The notes: generated by a model from the letters alone, not told the origin. Shown: positions 24,888-34,193, numbered from the stretch's first letter. The stretch is 64,000 nt of DNA from Nocardioidaceae bacterium (GCA_030655315.1 JAURVT010000016.1:1-64000); one strand, 5' to 3'. Translations and numbers: made by a program.

Positions 24888-27017
24888 GTGCCGTCGACCC
24901 CCTGGACTGTCCACTCCGTCTACCAGCCGGTGGTGGACCTCGACACGCTCGACGTCGTGGGGTACGAGGCGCTCGTGCGCGGCGTCGCGGGGTCGGCCCT
25001 CGCGTCGGCCGACGCCCTGTTCGCCGCGGCGCGCGCCCGCGACGACCTCGCCGGGCTGGAGTGGGCCTGCCGCACGGCCGCGATGCGCGGCGTCCTCGAC
25101 GCGGGGCTCGCGCCGGGCACCACGCTGTTCATCAACGCCGAGCCGGCGACCTTCGCGCTGTGCCCGCCGCCGGAGGTGTGGGAGCTCGCGGACGAGATGG
25201 ACGCGCGCGGCGTGCCGGTCGTCGTCGAGATCACCGAGCGCGACCTCGCCGCCGACCCCCGGGCGCTGCTCGCGCTCCGCGACCACCTCACCGACCGGGG
25301 GTGGATGCTCGCCATCGACGACATCGGGGCCGACCCCGCGTCCCTGGCCATGCTGCCGCTGCTCGACCCCGACCTGATCAAGCTCGACATGACGCTGGTG
25401 CAGCAGCAGCCCGACGTCCACGTCGCCCGGATCATGAACGCGGTCAACGCCCAGGCCTCGCTGACCGGCGCGAAGGTCGTCGCCGAGGGCGTCGAGACGA
25501 CGCAGCAGCGCGACTACGCCCTCTCGCTGGGCGCCTCCCTCGCCCAGGGCTGGCTCCTCGGGCGGCCCACCGCGCTCCCGACGCAGCGGCCGGACCCGTG
25601 CGCGTCCTCCGCCGTGACCTCGCTGCGCCGGCGCCGCGCCACCCCGCCGCCCGAGCCCGCGACGCCGTACGAGCTCGTCAGGTCGCTGCCGACGGTGCGC
25701 ACGGCCGCGGCGCCGATGCTGCGCTCGATGAGCCGCTACCTCGAGGCCCAGGCGCTGGCCGGGGACGACGCCACCGTGGTGCTCACCGCCTTCCAGGACG
25801 CCGGCAGCCTGACCGGACGGACGCGGCGCACGTACGAGGCCATCGCCCGGGCGGTCTTCCTGGTCGGGGTGCTCGGCCAGGGCGTCACCCGGACGCCCCT
25901 GCCGGGCGTCCGTGGCGTCGACGTCGACGCGGACGACCCCCTGACCGGGGAGTGGGACGTCGTCGTGGTCACGCCGCACTTCGCCGCCGCACTCGTCGCG
26001 GTCGAGGTCGAGACCTCCCCGCCGTCCGTGGGCGACGAGCGGCTCTTCCGCTACGTGCTGACCTACGACCGGTCGCTCGTGCTGCGGGCGGCGCGCATCC
26101 TGCTGCGCCGGTTCGAGGCCGCGAGCACCCTCGTCCGCCGGCCCCCGGCGACCGCGTCGGCGGGAGCCGACCTCGAGGTCCTCGTGCGCGCGGCCGGGCG
26201 TCGCGACGACGTCGTGGTGCACTACCAGCCGGTGGTCGCCGCCGGTGGTGACGGACGGCTGCACGGGGTGGAGGCCCTGCTGCGGCTCGACGACGGCCAC
26301 GGCGGCGCGCTCCCCGCCCGCATGTTCCTGGGCTTCGCCGAGGAGCTCGGCCTGATGCCGACCTTCACCTCGCGGCTCGTCGAGCAGGCCTGCGCGCAGA
26401 TGCGCGCGTGGTCGCAGACCCTGGGCGGGCTCGCTCCCCCGATCCTGTTCGTCAACGTCGGGCACGGCGACCTCGTCGACGCCGACGAGATCAGCGGGGT
26501 GGTCCGGCGCCACGGGCTCCCGGCCGCGGCGGTGGGCTTCGAGCTCACCGCTGACCGGACGTCCGGCCCGTCCGTGCCCCCCGGCCTGCGCACGCTCCGC
26601 GACCGCGGCCACCCGCTGGCGCTCGACCAGTGCGGACGCGACGGCGACCACGACCTCGGGTCGCTGGACCACGTCCCCGACACCGTGAAGATCGACCGCT
26701 CGCTGGTCGCGGCGCTGACCGCCGACCGCTCGACGCGGACGGCCGTCGAGGAGTTCGTCCGGGTGGCCCACGCCCTCGGCGCGACGACGACGGCGGTGGG
26801 CGTCGAGACCCCCGGGCAGCACGCGATCCTCGACGCGATGGGGTGCGACTTCGTCCAGGGGTTCGCGATCGCCGCCCCCCGCCCCGCGGACGAGCTCGCG
26901 TCCGTCCTGGCCCGGTGGCCCGACGCGCGGATTTCGCCCAGCCACCACCGCCATGGTGGACTCGACCCCGAGTGTCTTGTCCCGGACCCCGGCAGCACGC
27001 GCCTCGGACCTGTCTGA
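24888..27017 (+). CDS. EAL-DICT-EAL protein, putative c-di-GMP phosphodiesterase with degenerate second EAL
   Basis: The soluble 709-residue protein has a first EAL domain (about 8-235) with YEALVRG, LFINAEP, VVEITERD, IDDIGAD, KLDMTLV and AEGVET, largely intact. A DICT-like sensory domain follows (about 255-410; LPTVRTAAAPMLRSMSRYLE, RTRRTYEAIA). The second EAL domain (about 430-690) has VEALLR kept, but DDFG is changed to DQCG and AEGVE to AVGVE, and the metal-binding Glu of TE is lost. The second EAL is therefore probably a binding or regulatory domain. The GTG at 24888 or 24855 are both possible starts. It stands alone between the GH15 gene and a GAF-GGDEF gene. Confidence 0.82.
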   Translation: MPSTPWTVHSVYQPVVDLDTLDVVGYEALVRGVAGSALASADALFAAARARDDLAGLEWACRTAAMRGVLDAGLAPGTTLFINAEPATFALCPPPEVWELADEMDARGVPVVVEITERDLAADPRALLALRDHLTDRGWMLAIDDIGADPASLAMLPLLDPDLIKLDMTLVQQQPDVHVARIMNAVNAQASLTGAKVVAEGVETTQQRDYALSLGASLAQGWLLGRPTALPTQRPDPCASSAVTSLRRRRATPPPEPATPYELVRSLPTVRTAAAPMLRSMSRYLEAQALAGDDATVVLTAFQDAGSLTGRTRRTYEAIARAVFLVGVLGQGVTRTPLPGVRGVDVDADDPLTGEWDVVVVTPHFAAALVAVEVETSPPSVGDERLFRYVLTYDRSLVLRAARILLRRFEAASTLVRRPPATASAGADLEVLVRAAGRRDDVVVHYQPVVAAGGDGRLHGVEALLRLDDGHGGALPARMFLGFAEELGLMPTFTSRLVEQACAQMRAWSQTLGGLAPPILFVNVGHGDLVDADEISGVVRRHGLPAAAVGFELTADRTSGPSVPPGLRTLRDRGHPLALDQCGRDGDHDLGSLDHVPDTVKIDRSLVAALTADRSTRTAVEEFVRVAHALGATTTAVGVETPGQHAILDAMGCDFVQGFAIAAPRPADELASVLARWPDARISPSHHRHGGLDPECLVPDPGSTRLGPV

Positions 27018-27077
27018 GGTGGAGTCCGCGTGGCCGGTCGACCAGCTCCGTCCGCCGCGCACTGACGAGCGGGGACC

Positions 27078-28103
27078 ATGGACCACGAGTCGATCAACCG
27101 GGCGATCGCGCGCCTGTCGGCCGCCGCGATCGGCGACCTGCCGTCGACCGCGGCGCTGCAGGAGCTGTGCGAGACCGCCCACGCGACGCTCGACGTCGAC
27201 AGCGCCGGCGTGATGCTCACCGACGCCACCGGCAACCGGTTCGTCCACGCCACGACGCCCGACGCCGCCGAGCTGGAGGCGCTGCAGGAGAAGCTCCAGT
27301 CCGGTCCCTGCCGTGACGCGGCCGACACCGGCCGGACCGTGGTCGCCACCACCCCCGAGGAGTTTGCCGCCTGGCCGGAGTTCGGCTCCGGTGCCGACAC
27401 GGCCGCCGTCTCCGCGATGGTGGCCGTCCCGCTGATGGCCCGCGGTCGGTGCTGGGGCGTGCTCGACCTGTACCGCCGCGCCGGTCCGGCGTGGGCCGCC
27501 GACGAGCTGGACGCCGTCCGCTTGCTCGGCGACGTCGCCGCCGCGTACCTCGCGATGGGGGCCGACCGTGACGCCGCCCGGCTGGCCCAGGCCCAGCTCG
27601 TGCACCAGGGCAACCACGACCAGCTGACCGGCCTGGTCAACCGCGGGCTGCTCCTCGACCGGCTCGACCACGCGCTGGACTCCGCGCCGCGCCGCGGGTG
27701 CGTGGTCGGCGTCCTGTTCCTCGACCTCGACCGCTTCAAGGCGGTGAACGACACCCACGGTCACCTCTCGGGCGACCTCGTGCTCCAGGCGGTGGCCGCC
27801 CGGCTGCGCGAGACCACGCGCAGCGCCGACACCGTCGCCCGGCTCGCCGGCGACGAGTTCGTCGTCGTCTGCGACGACCTCGATCCGGCCGCCCCGCTCG
27901 GCCCGTCCCGCGTGATGGAGGTGCTGGCCGAGCGGATCCACCTCGCCCTCGCGAACCCCGTCGCGCTGGTGGACGGCGAGACCACGGTGCCGGCCAGCAT
28001 CGGCGCCGCCGTGGCCACGGGCGGCACCACCGCGCGCGAGCTGCTGGCCGCCGCCGACGCGGCCATGTACCGGGTCAAGCGCGGGACCACCCCTCCGGGC
28101 TGA
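27078..28103 (+). CDS. GAF-GGDEF protein, probable diguanylate cyclase
   Basis: The 341-residue cytosolic protein has a GAF sensor domain (about 15-160; LQSGPCRDA and VPLMARGRCWGVLDLY are typical of the ANTAR-linked GAF type). A GGDEF domain (about 175-335) has DQLTGLVNR, FLDLDRFKAVND and the signature AGDEF near residue 256; Ala in the first position is tolerated in active enzymes. It should make c-di-GMP from GTP in response to a ligand or redox signal bound by GAF. No inhibitory RxxD site is evident before the signature. It could be cotranscribed with the EAL-DICT-EAL gene 60 bases upstream, giving a cyclase/phosphodiesterase pair. Confidence 0.88.
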   Translation: MDHESINRAIARLSAAAIGDLPSTAALQELCETAHATLDVDSAGVMLTDATGNRFVHATTPDAAELEALQEKLQSGPCRDAADTGRTVVATTPEEFAAWPEFGSGADTAAVSAMVAVPLMARGRCWGVLDLYRRAGPAWAADELDAVRLLGDVAAAYLAMGADRDAARLAQAQLVHQGNHDQLTGLVNRGLLLDRLDHALDSAPRRGCVVGVLFLDLDRFKAVNDTHGHLSGDLVLQAVAARLRETTRSADTVARLAGDEFVVVCDDLDPAAPLGPSRVMEVLAERIHLALANPVALVDGETTVPASIGAAVATGGTTARELLAAADAAMYRVKRGTTPPG

Positions 28104-28131
28104 CGTCCGGGCGAGGCGGACGTCAAACCTG

Positions 28132-28160
28132 TTGCCGCCGGGCCCCGCCCTTCCTAGGTT
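28132..28160 (+). promoter_or_regulatory. Leaderless-type promoter of the VOC protein gene
   Basis: TTGCCG (28132-28137) and TAGGTT (28155-28160) are 17 bases apart. The ATG at 28168 begins 7 bases after the -10 box, too close for a ribosome site, which predicts a leaderless transcript. Confidence 0.5.
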
Positions 28161-28167
28161 GACCGGC

Positions 28168-28887
28168 ATGACCCTGCTGCTGGACGCGCTCAGCATCGAC
28201 GCGCGCGACCCCGTGGCGCTGGCGGGCTTCTGGGCGGGCCTGCTCGGCCGCGAGGTCGCCGACGACCCGGGCGGGGGCGTCGTCCTCGCGCCCGTCGACC
28301 ACACCGGGTTCGCCGTGCGGTTCGTGCCCGGTGGCGAGCCGGGCGCCGGACCCAACGTGATGCACCCCGACCTTACGAGCACCTCGCTCGACGACCAGCG
28401 CCACCTCGTGGACCGCGCCCTCGCCCTCGGGGCCCGCCACCTCGACGTCGGCCAGCGCGGGGACGAGGGGCACGTGGTGCTCGCCGACCCCGAGGGCAAC
28501 GAGCTCTGCGTCCTCGAGCCGGGCAACCGCTTCCTGGCCGGGTGCGGGCTCCTCGGCGCCCTGGCCGGTGACGGCTCGCGGGCGGCGGGCCGCTTCTGGA
28601 GCGCGGCTCTCGGCTGGCCGCTGGTCTGGGACCAGGACGAGGAGACCGCGGTCCAGTCGCCGCTCGGCGGCCCGAAGATCACCTGGGGCGGCCCGCCGGT
28701 GCGTCCCGGACCCGGCCGGTCGCGGTGGCACCTCGACCTCGTCCCGTCGCCGGGCAGCGACCAGCGTGCCGAGGTCGAGCGCCTCGTCGATCTCGGCGCG
28801 ACGCACGTGGACGCCGGACCGCGCGTCGGCCGCGTCGTGCTGGCCGACCCCGACGGGCACGCGCTCTGCGTGCTCGAGGCTCCCTGA
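28168..28887 (+). CDS. VOC family protein with two glyoxalase-like domains
   Basis: The 239-residue protein consists of two related halves, each starting with a segment like DPVALAGFWAGLLG or SRAAGRFWSAALGWP. The halves end VVLADPEGNELCVLE and VVLADPDGHALCVLE, the marks of paired VOC beta-alpha-beta units. Metal-ligand His and Glu positions are partly present (HLDLV, LCVLE). Members include glyoxalase I, fosfomycin-resistance and bleomycin-binding proteins; this two-domain actinobacterial type is uncharacterised. ATG 28168 is fixed by the promoter. Confidence 0.85.
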   Translation: MTLLLDALSIDARDPVALAGFWAGLLGREVADDPGGGVVLAPVDHTGFAVRFVPGGEPGAGPNVMHPDLTSTSLDDQRHLVDRALALGARHLDVGQRGDEGHVVLADPEGNELCVLEPGNRFLAGCGLLGALAGDGSRAAGRFWSAALGWPLVWDQDEETAVQSPLGGPKITWGGPPVRPGPGRSRWHLDLVPSPGSDQRAEVERLVDLGATHVDAGPRVGRVVLADPDGHALCVLEAP

Positions 28888-29017
28888 CCGGGCGGGCAGC
28901 GTGAGACGGCCCACATCCGTGGGCCCGACCCCCTCAGGAACCGGCGGTCGTGGCCGATCACCTCCCGTGACGACTCCCTGCGCACGGACGCGCCGGGTCG
29001 GCCGAGAGGAGGGCACC

Positions 29018-31018
29018 GTGGCGACTGACCCACGCTCCACCAGCCGCGCCACCCGGCTCTTCGCGCTCTACGCCCTCGCGAGCCTCGTGCCCGTCACGGT
29101 CCTCGGGGCCGTCCTCATGCACGGCAACGAGAGCGACGGCGAGCGTCACGCCCTCGAGCAGGGCCGCGCCCAGGCCGAGGTGATCGAGCAGATGGCGGTC
29201 GGACCCGCGATGCGCGGGGCCACGCCCGACCTCGAGCTCACCGACGCCCAGCGCGAGTCCCTCTGGTCGGCCACCGACCTCGCCGTCTTCCACGGCTCCG
29301 TCGTCCGCCTGCGCGTCATCGGCTTCGACGGCCAGGTCGCGTTCGCCGACGACGGGGACGAGGCGATGGTCTACGACACCTCCGCGGAGACGTTCGCCCG
29401 GGCGCTCGAGGGGCAGCCCGTCGCCGAGCTCGTGCGGGGGGAGGACGAGTCCCTCACCACCATCCGCGTCCTCCAGCCCATCGTCACCGAGTCCACCGGC
29501 CGCTCGGTCGGCGTCCTCGAGGTGCAGCTGCCGTACGACGACATCGCGACGACCGTCGCGCAGAACGCCCGCCGCGGGTTCGTCCGGCTGGGACTCGGTC
29601 TCCTGGCCCTCTACCTCGTGCTCGCCGGCATCTCGTGGTGGACGACGCGGGCGCTGGCCCGCCGCGCCGCCGACCACGAGCACCTCGCCCTGCACGACTC
29701 GCTGACCGGGCTCCCCAACCGGGCCCTGTTCCGCCGCCTGGCCGAGCAGGCCCTGTCCTCCAGCTCACCGGGCCGCAAGGGCGGCCTCGTCCTGATCGAC
29801 CTCAACCGGTTCAAGGAGGTCAACGACACGATCGGGCACCACGCGGGCGACGAGCTGCTGCAGATCATCGGACGCCGGCTGGCCGGGGCGTTCCGCTCCG
29901 ACGACGTCGTGGCCCGGCTCGGCGGCGACGAGTTCGCGGTCCTGCTGCGCAACGTCCACGACGCCGACGAGGCCATGGTCCTGCTCGAGCGGGCCCGCGA
30001 GCGCGTCCGCGCCGACGTCGTGCTCGACGGCATCACCATGCAGATCGACGCGAGCCTCGGGCTCTGCGTGTTCCCCGACGACGCACTGACCGTCGAGGAG
30101 CTGCTCCAGCGCGCCGACTCGGCCATGTACGAGGGCAAGCGCGGCCCGTCCAACGTCGTCCGCTACCAGGCCAGCACCGCCCGGCCCGACACCTCGTCGC
30201 TGGTCGTCCAGCGCGAGCTCGCCGAGGCCATCGCGGAGGACCAGCTGTTCCTCGAGTACCAGCCCAAGCTGGCCCTGAGCACGCGCACCATCGTCGGCGT
30301 GGAGGCCCTCGTGCGCTGGCAGCACCCGCGGCGGGGACGCGTCGCCCCCGACCAGTTCGTGCCCATCGCGGAGAAGACCCAGCAGATCGACCAGCTCACC
30401 CAGTGGGTGCTCGACGCGGCCCTGCGCGACTGCGCCGCCTGGCGCGCCGAGGGCACGCCCTGGACCGTCGCGGTCAACGTGTCGGCGCGCAACCTGTCGT
30501 CGTCGTCGTTCGTGCGGCTCGTGACCGACGCGCTCGCGCGGCACGGGGTCCCCGCCGACCAGCTCGTCCTCGAGATCACCGAGACCGCCAACCCGTTCGA
30601 CAACGCGACGCTCCGCAGCGTCGTCGCCTCCCTGGAGGACGCCGGGGTCAAGGTCTCGCTCGACGACTTCGGCGCCGGCGTCACCAACCTCGCGCAGCTC
30701 CGGACCGTCCCGTTCTCGGAGATCAAGATCGACCGGCAGTTCGTCGACCGGCTCGACCACCAGCCCGCCAACGCGGCGATCGTCTCCTCCCTCATCGACC
30801 TCGCGCACCGTCTCGGGTGCACCGTGACCGCCGAGGGCGTGGAGACCGCCGAGGTCGCCGAGTGGCTCGCCGCGCGCGGGTGCGACGTCGGCCAGGGCTA
30901 CCACTGGATGGCGCCGCGCCCGTGGCGCGACGTCGCCGGTCACGTCCTCCCCCCTCCGCCGCACGACGAGGAGCCCACCATGGATCGTCACGACCTCGCC
31001 GTCAGCGAGTCGACGTGA
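29018..31018 (+). CDS. Membrane sensor GGDEF-EAL protein (dual c-di-GMP enzyme)
   Basis: The 666-residue protein has a transmembrane helix (about 12-33), an extracytoplasmic sensor of about 155 residues, a second helix (about 190-212), then GGDEF and EAL domains. The cyclase signature GGDEF lies near residue 301 (RLGGDEFAVL). The EAL side starts at VEALVRW (about 428) and has VNVSARNL, LEITET, SLDDFGAG, KIDRQFV and AEGVET, all intact. It can in principle both make and break c-di-GMP. GTG 29018 follows GAGAGGAGGGC. The stop overlaps the GTG of a solute-binding lipoprotein (GTGA), which points to joint function. Confidence 0.9.
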   Translation: MATDPRSTSRATRLFALYALASLVPVTVLGAVLMHGNESDGERHALEQGRAQAEVIEQMAVGPAMRGATPDLELTDAQRESLWSATDLAVFHGSVVRLRVIGFDGQVAFADDGDEAMVYDTSAETFARALEGQPVAELVRGEDESLTTIRVLQPIVTESTGRSVGVLEVQLPYDDIATTVAQNARRGFVRLGLGLLALYLVLAGISWWTTRALARRAADHEHLALHDSLTGLPNRALFRRLAEQALSSSSPGRKGGLVLIDLNRFKEVNDTIGHHAGDELLQIIGRRLAGAFRSDDVVARLGGDEFAVLLRNVHDADEAMVLLERARERVRADVVLDGITMQIDASLGLCVFPDDALTVEELLQRADSAMYEGKRGPSNVVRYQASTARPDTSSLVVQRELAEAIAEDQLFLEYQPKLALSTRTIVGVEALVRWQHPRRGRVAPDQFVPIAEKTQQIDQLTQWVLDAALRDCAAWRAEGTPWTVAVNVSARNLSSSSFVRLVTDALARHGVPADQLVLEITETANPFDNATLRSVVASLEDAGVKVSLDDFGAGVTNLAQLRTVPFSEIKIDRQFVDRLDHQPANAAIVSSLIDLAHRLGCTVTAEGVETAEVAEWLAARGCDVGQGYHWMAPRPWRDVAGHVLPPPPHDEEPTMDRHDLAVSEST

Positions 31019-31926
31019 ACCGCCGACGCGTGGGTCCACGCCGCGGCTGGGCGGCGGCCTCCCTCCTCGCCGCCTGCGTGCTCGCCACCGCCGGGTGCGG
31101 TGGGCCGGGCAGCGCGGCGCAGGCGGAGCCGGCCGCGTCGCCCGACGTCGACACGGCACTGCACGACCGGCTGCCCACCCGGGTCCGCGACGCCGGCGTC
31201 CTCGTGGTCGGCACCGACCCGTCCTACGCGCCCATGTCGTCCTACGCCGCCGACGGCCGCACGATCGTCGGCATGGAGCCCGACCTGGCCGCGGACCTGG
31301 GCGACCTCCTCGGCGTCGAGGTGGAGATCGAGGACACCCCCTTCGACGAGATCATCGACCAGGTCGAGGACGGCCGCATCGACCTCGGCATGACCGCCAT
31401 GACCGACACCCCCGAGCGGGCGCGTCGGGTCGACTTCGTCGACTACTTCGTCGCGGGCACCGCGATCCTGGTGCAGCGCGGCAACCCGGACGAGATCGGC
31501 TCGCTCGGCGACCTGTGCGGCACCGTCGTCGCCGTGGAGCAGGCCACCATCCAGATCGACCTGATCGCCCGCCAGCAGGACCGGTGCCGGGGCCGCCAGA
31601 TCCAGGTGGAGGAGTACGCCACCAACTCCGACGCGCTCCTTCGGCTGCGCACCGGCCGGGTCTCGGCCGTCCTCAACGACCTCCCCCCGGCGGCGCTGCT
31701 GGCCGAGGACCGCCGCACCCGGAGCTTCTACGAGCTGGCGACGCGCGAGCAGTACGAGCCCGGCTTCTACGGGATCGCCGTCCGCAGGTCCGACGAGCGG
31801 CTGCGGGCCGTGCTCACCGACGCCCTCGAGCGGCTCGTCGCCGACGGCCACTACGACCGCACGCTGCGCACGTGGGGCCTCGAGGCCGGCGCCGTCGACG
31901 AGGTGCTGGTCAACGCGGGACGCTGA
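31015..31926 (+). CDS. Family 3 solute-binding lipoprotein coupled to a GGDEF-EAL gene
   Basis: The 303-residue protein has a signal sequence and lipobox ATAGC (Cys28), then a family 3 (amino-acid type) binding fold: VLVVGTDPSYAPMS, MEPDLAADLGDLLG, GRIDLGMTAMTDTPER and the C-terminal VADGHYDRTLRTWG. It would bind a polar amino acid or similar ligand outside the membrane. No ABC permease or ATPase gene is near; instead its start overlaps the stop of the GGDEF-EAL gene. A ligand-sensing role for c-di-GMP signalling is inferred. It could instead serve a transporter encoded elsewhere. Confidence 0.88.
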   Translation: MNRRRVGPRRGWAAASLLAACVLATAGCGGPGSAAQAEPAASPDVDTALHDRLPTRVRDAGVLVVGTDPSYAPMSSYAADGRTIVGMEPDLAADLGDLLGVEVEIEDTPFDEIIDQVEDGRIDLGMTAMTDTPERARRVDFVDYFVAGTAILVQRGNPDEIGSLGDLCGTVVAVEQATIQIDLIARQQDRCRGRQIQVEEYATNSDALLRLRTGRVSAVLNDLPPAALLAEDRRTRSFYELATREQYEPGFYGIAVRRSDERLRAVLTDALERLVADGHYDRTLRTWGLEAGAVDEVLVNAGR

Positions 31927-31935
31927 CCCCGCCCG

Positions 31936-32913
31936 TCAGTGGCTGGGGGCGGCGGGCTTCTCGGGGCGTGCGTCGCGCCGGTAGCCGGCGCGGAACACGT
32001 CGGGCTCGAGGTAGATGGCCGACGCGATCGGCTCGGCCTGGCGCACGGCCCGCTCCGCGGCGTCGATGGCCTCGGCGACGTGCTCGGCGGTCTCGGCCGC
32101 CGGGACGGCGATCTTGGCGGCCACGAGGAGCTCCTCGGGGCCGAGGTGCAGCGTCTTCATGTGGATGATCCGCTCCACGCCGGGCGTGCCCGTGATCGCC
32201 GCGACGATGCGGGCCTCGGCCTCGGGCGAGGCGGACTCACCGAGCAGCAGGCTCTTGGTCTCGATGGCGAGGATCACCGCGACCACGACGAGCAGCAGGC
32301 CGATCATCGCGGTGCCGGCGACGTCGAAGTAGTAGCTGCCGGTGACCAGCGACAGCGACACGGCGACGAACGCGAACGCCAGGCCCAGCAGCGCGGCGAG
32401 GTCCTCGAGCAGGACCACCGGCAGCTCGGGCTGCTTGGCCCGTCGGATGAACTGCGGGATCGAGGCCTTGCCACGGACCTTGTTCGTCTCGCGGAGGGCG
32501 GTCCGGAAGGAGAGCGACTCGAGCACGATCGCGACGCCCAGGACGACGAGCGGCACCCACGCCCACCGGCCGGGCTCCTCCAGCTCGCCCGCCTGGATCT
32601 CGTGGAACTTGTGGTACGCCTCGTACAGCGCGAAGAGCCCGCCCACCGAGAACAGCACGATCGAGACGACGAACGCGTAGATGTACCGCTCTCGCCCGTA
32701 CCCGAACGGGTGCTCCTTCGTGGCCTCGCGTCGCGCCTGCTTGCCGCCCAGCAGCAGCAGCCCCTGGTTGCCGGCGTCGGCGACCGAGTGGATCGCCTCG
32801 GCGAGCATCGAGCTGATGCCGGTCAGGAAGAACGCGAGGAACTTCGTCGCCGCGATCCCGGCGTTGGCCAGCAGCGCCGCGACCACCGCCCTGCTGCCAC
32901 CGTCTCCTGCCAT
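31936..32913 (-). CDS. Cation diffusion facilitator (CDF) transporter
   Basis: The 325-residue protein has about six transmembrane helices with metal-site motifs HSVADAGNQ (His and Asp of the transport site) and LLEDLAALLG in helix 5, plus a C-terminal cytoplasmic domain. The HPFGYGRERYIYAF segment is typical of the ZnT9-like CDF subgroup. It should export Zn(II) or another divalent metal by proton antiport. It is convergent with the solute-binding lipoprotein gene and 29 bases downstream of the serine hydrolase gene. Confidence 0.88.
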   Translation of the reverse strand: MAGDGGSRAVVAALLANAGIAATKFLAFFLTGISSMLAEAIHSVADAGNQGLLLLGGKQARREATKEHPFGYGRERYIYAFVVSIVLFSVGGLFALYEAYHKFHEIQAGELEEPGRWAWVPLVVLGVAIVLESLSFRTALRETNKVRGKASIPQFIRRAKQPELPVVLLEDLAALLGLAFAFVAVSLSLVTGSYYFDVAGTAMIGLLLVVVAVILAIETKSLLLGESASPEAEARIVAAITGTPGVERIIHMKTLHLGPEELLVAAKIAVPAAETAEHVAEAIDAAERAVRQAEPIASAIYLEPDVFRAGYRRDARPEKPAAPSH

Positions 32914-32942
32914 GCCGGCACGCTACGCCCGTCGCCGCCCGG

Positions 32943-34193
32943 TCACCCCGCCGCGGCCAGGCGCGAGGTGTCGGGCGTCGTGGTCGACGTCACCGGCTTG
33001 CCGCCGCAGGTCTGCGCGAGGGCCGTCACGGCCAGCTTGCTGAGGGCCTGCGCGCTGGCGGTCTTCCCGTCGTAGTCGCGGCCGGTCATCGACGCCGTGA
33101 CGCGGCGGTCGCCGCGCGGCGACGCGTACGAGACCGTCAGCGTCGACCAGGACCCGCCGTCGTGGCCGTAGACGAACCTGCCGGGCGCGCAGGGGTCGGG
33201 CAGGCGGTAGCTGCCGAGGCCGTATTCCAGGCCCAGCGCGCCGCCGTCCGAGGTGAGGCTGCGCATCCGGCGCACGAGCGACGGCCGGACGAGGCCCCCG
33301 CGCGACAGGGCGCGCTGGAAGCGGTTCAGGTCGCGCGCCGTCGTGAGCAGCGCCCCGGCGCCGGAGAACATCGAGGGGTGGAAGGTCGAGAGGTCCTCCA
33401 CCTTCTCGTAGAGGCGGGCGTACTCCTTCAACCGCGGGCGCGTCGTGCGGGGCGTCGTGGCCCACTCGCTGCGCGTCATGCGGGTCGGGCCGAGCACGCG
33501 TCGCTCGACCAGCGACTCGAGCGAGCGGCCGGTGGCCCGCTCCAGCATCATCCCGACGAGGACGAAGTTCGTGTTCGCGTAGACGAACTCGCCCCGCTTC
33601 GTGGCCGGCTGGCCCTTCGCCACGTCGACGAGCTCGCGGTCGGTGCGGCGCCGGCTGATGATCTCGCGGAACTTCGGGGTGGTGTCGGCGGTCGCGACCA
33701 TCGGCGTCAGGTACTCGGGCAGCCCGCTCGTGTGGCTCAGCAGCTGGCGCAGCGTGACCGCGTCCTGCTCGGGCCACACGCCGGGCAGCGCCTGGCCGAG
33801 CGTCGTGTCGAGGGTCCACCGGCCCCGCTCCACCTGCTGCAGGGCCAGCACCGTGACGAACATCTTGCTCACGCTCGCGGCGCGGAACCGCGCGTCCGTG
33901 GTCGCCCTGACGCGCGGTCGCAGCTCGTTGCTGCCCGCCGCGCCGCGCCACGTGCCGTCCGGGGTGACCAGCTCCGCGGTGACGCCGACGGCGCCCTTCT
34001 CGTGGACCGCGCGGGTCAGCCGGTCGAGCTGGCGGTCGCGGATGCCGTCGCCGGCGACGTCGCCGGCGCGGGAGGCGGAGGCCCCGGCCCCGGCCTCGTC
34101 GGCGGAGGCGCCGGGGGCGAGACCGAGGGTCAGGGCCGCGGTCGTCGCGACGGCGACGAGTCGGGCTGCGGTCGTGCGGCGTGAGGTCGTCAT
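32943..34193 (-). CDS. Secreted serine hydrolase of the beta-lactamase/D-Ala-D-Ala carboxypeptidase class
   Basis: The 416-residue protein starts with a signal peptide (about 1-35, cleavage near ASADEAG). The penicillin-binding fold motifs are present: SVSK (nucleophile Ser and Lys), YANTNF (Tyr-x-Asn) and HDGGS as the third box. It resembles class C beta-lactamase-like and D-alanyl-D-alanine carboxypeptidase proteins, acting outside the membrane on peptidoglycan or esters. ATG 34193 is preferred over 34217 because the leader then begins with a basic n-region. Confidence 0.88.
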   Translation of the reverse strand: MTTSRRTTAARLVAVATTAALTLGLAPGASADEAGAGASASRAGDVAGDGIRDRQLDRLTRAVHEKGAVGVTAELVTPDGTWRGAAGSNELRPRVRATTDARFRAASVSKMFVTVLALQQVERGRWTLDTTLGQALPGVWPEQDAVTLRQLLSHTSGLPEYLTPMVATADTTPKFREIISRRRTDRELVDVAKGQPATKRGEFVYANTNFVLVGMMLERATGRSLESLVERRVLGPTRMTRSEWATTPRTTRPRLKEYARLYEKVEDLSTFHPSMFSGAGALLTTARDLNRFQRALSRGGLVRPSLVRRMRSLTSDGGALGLEYGLGSYRLPDPCAPGRFVYGHDGGSWSTLTVSYASPRGDRRVTASMTGRDYDGKTASAQALSKLAVTALAQTCGGKPVTSTTTPDTSRLAAAG

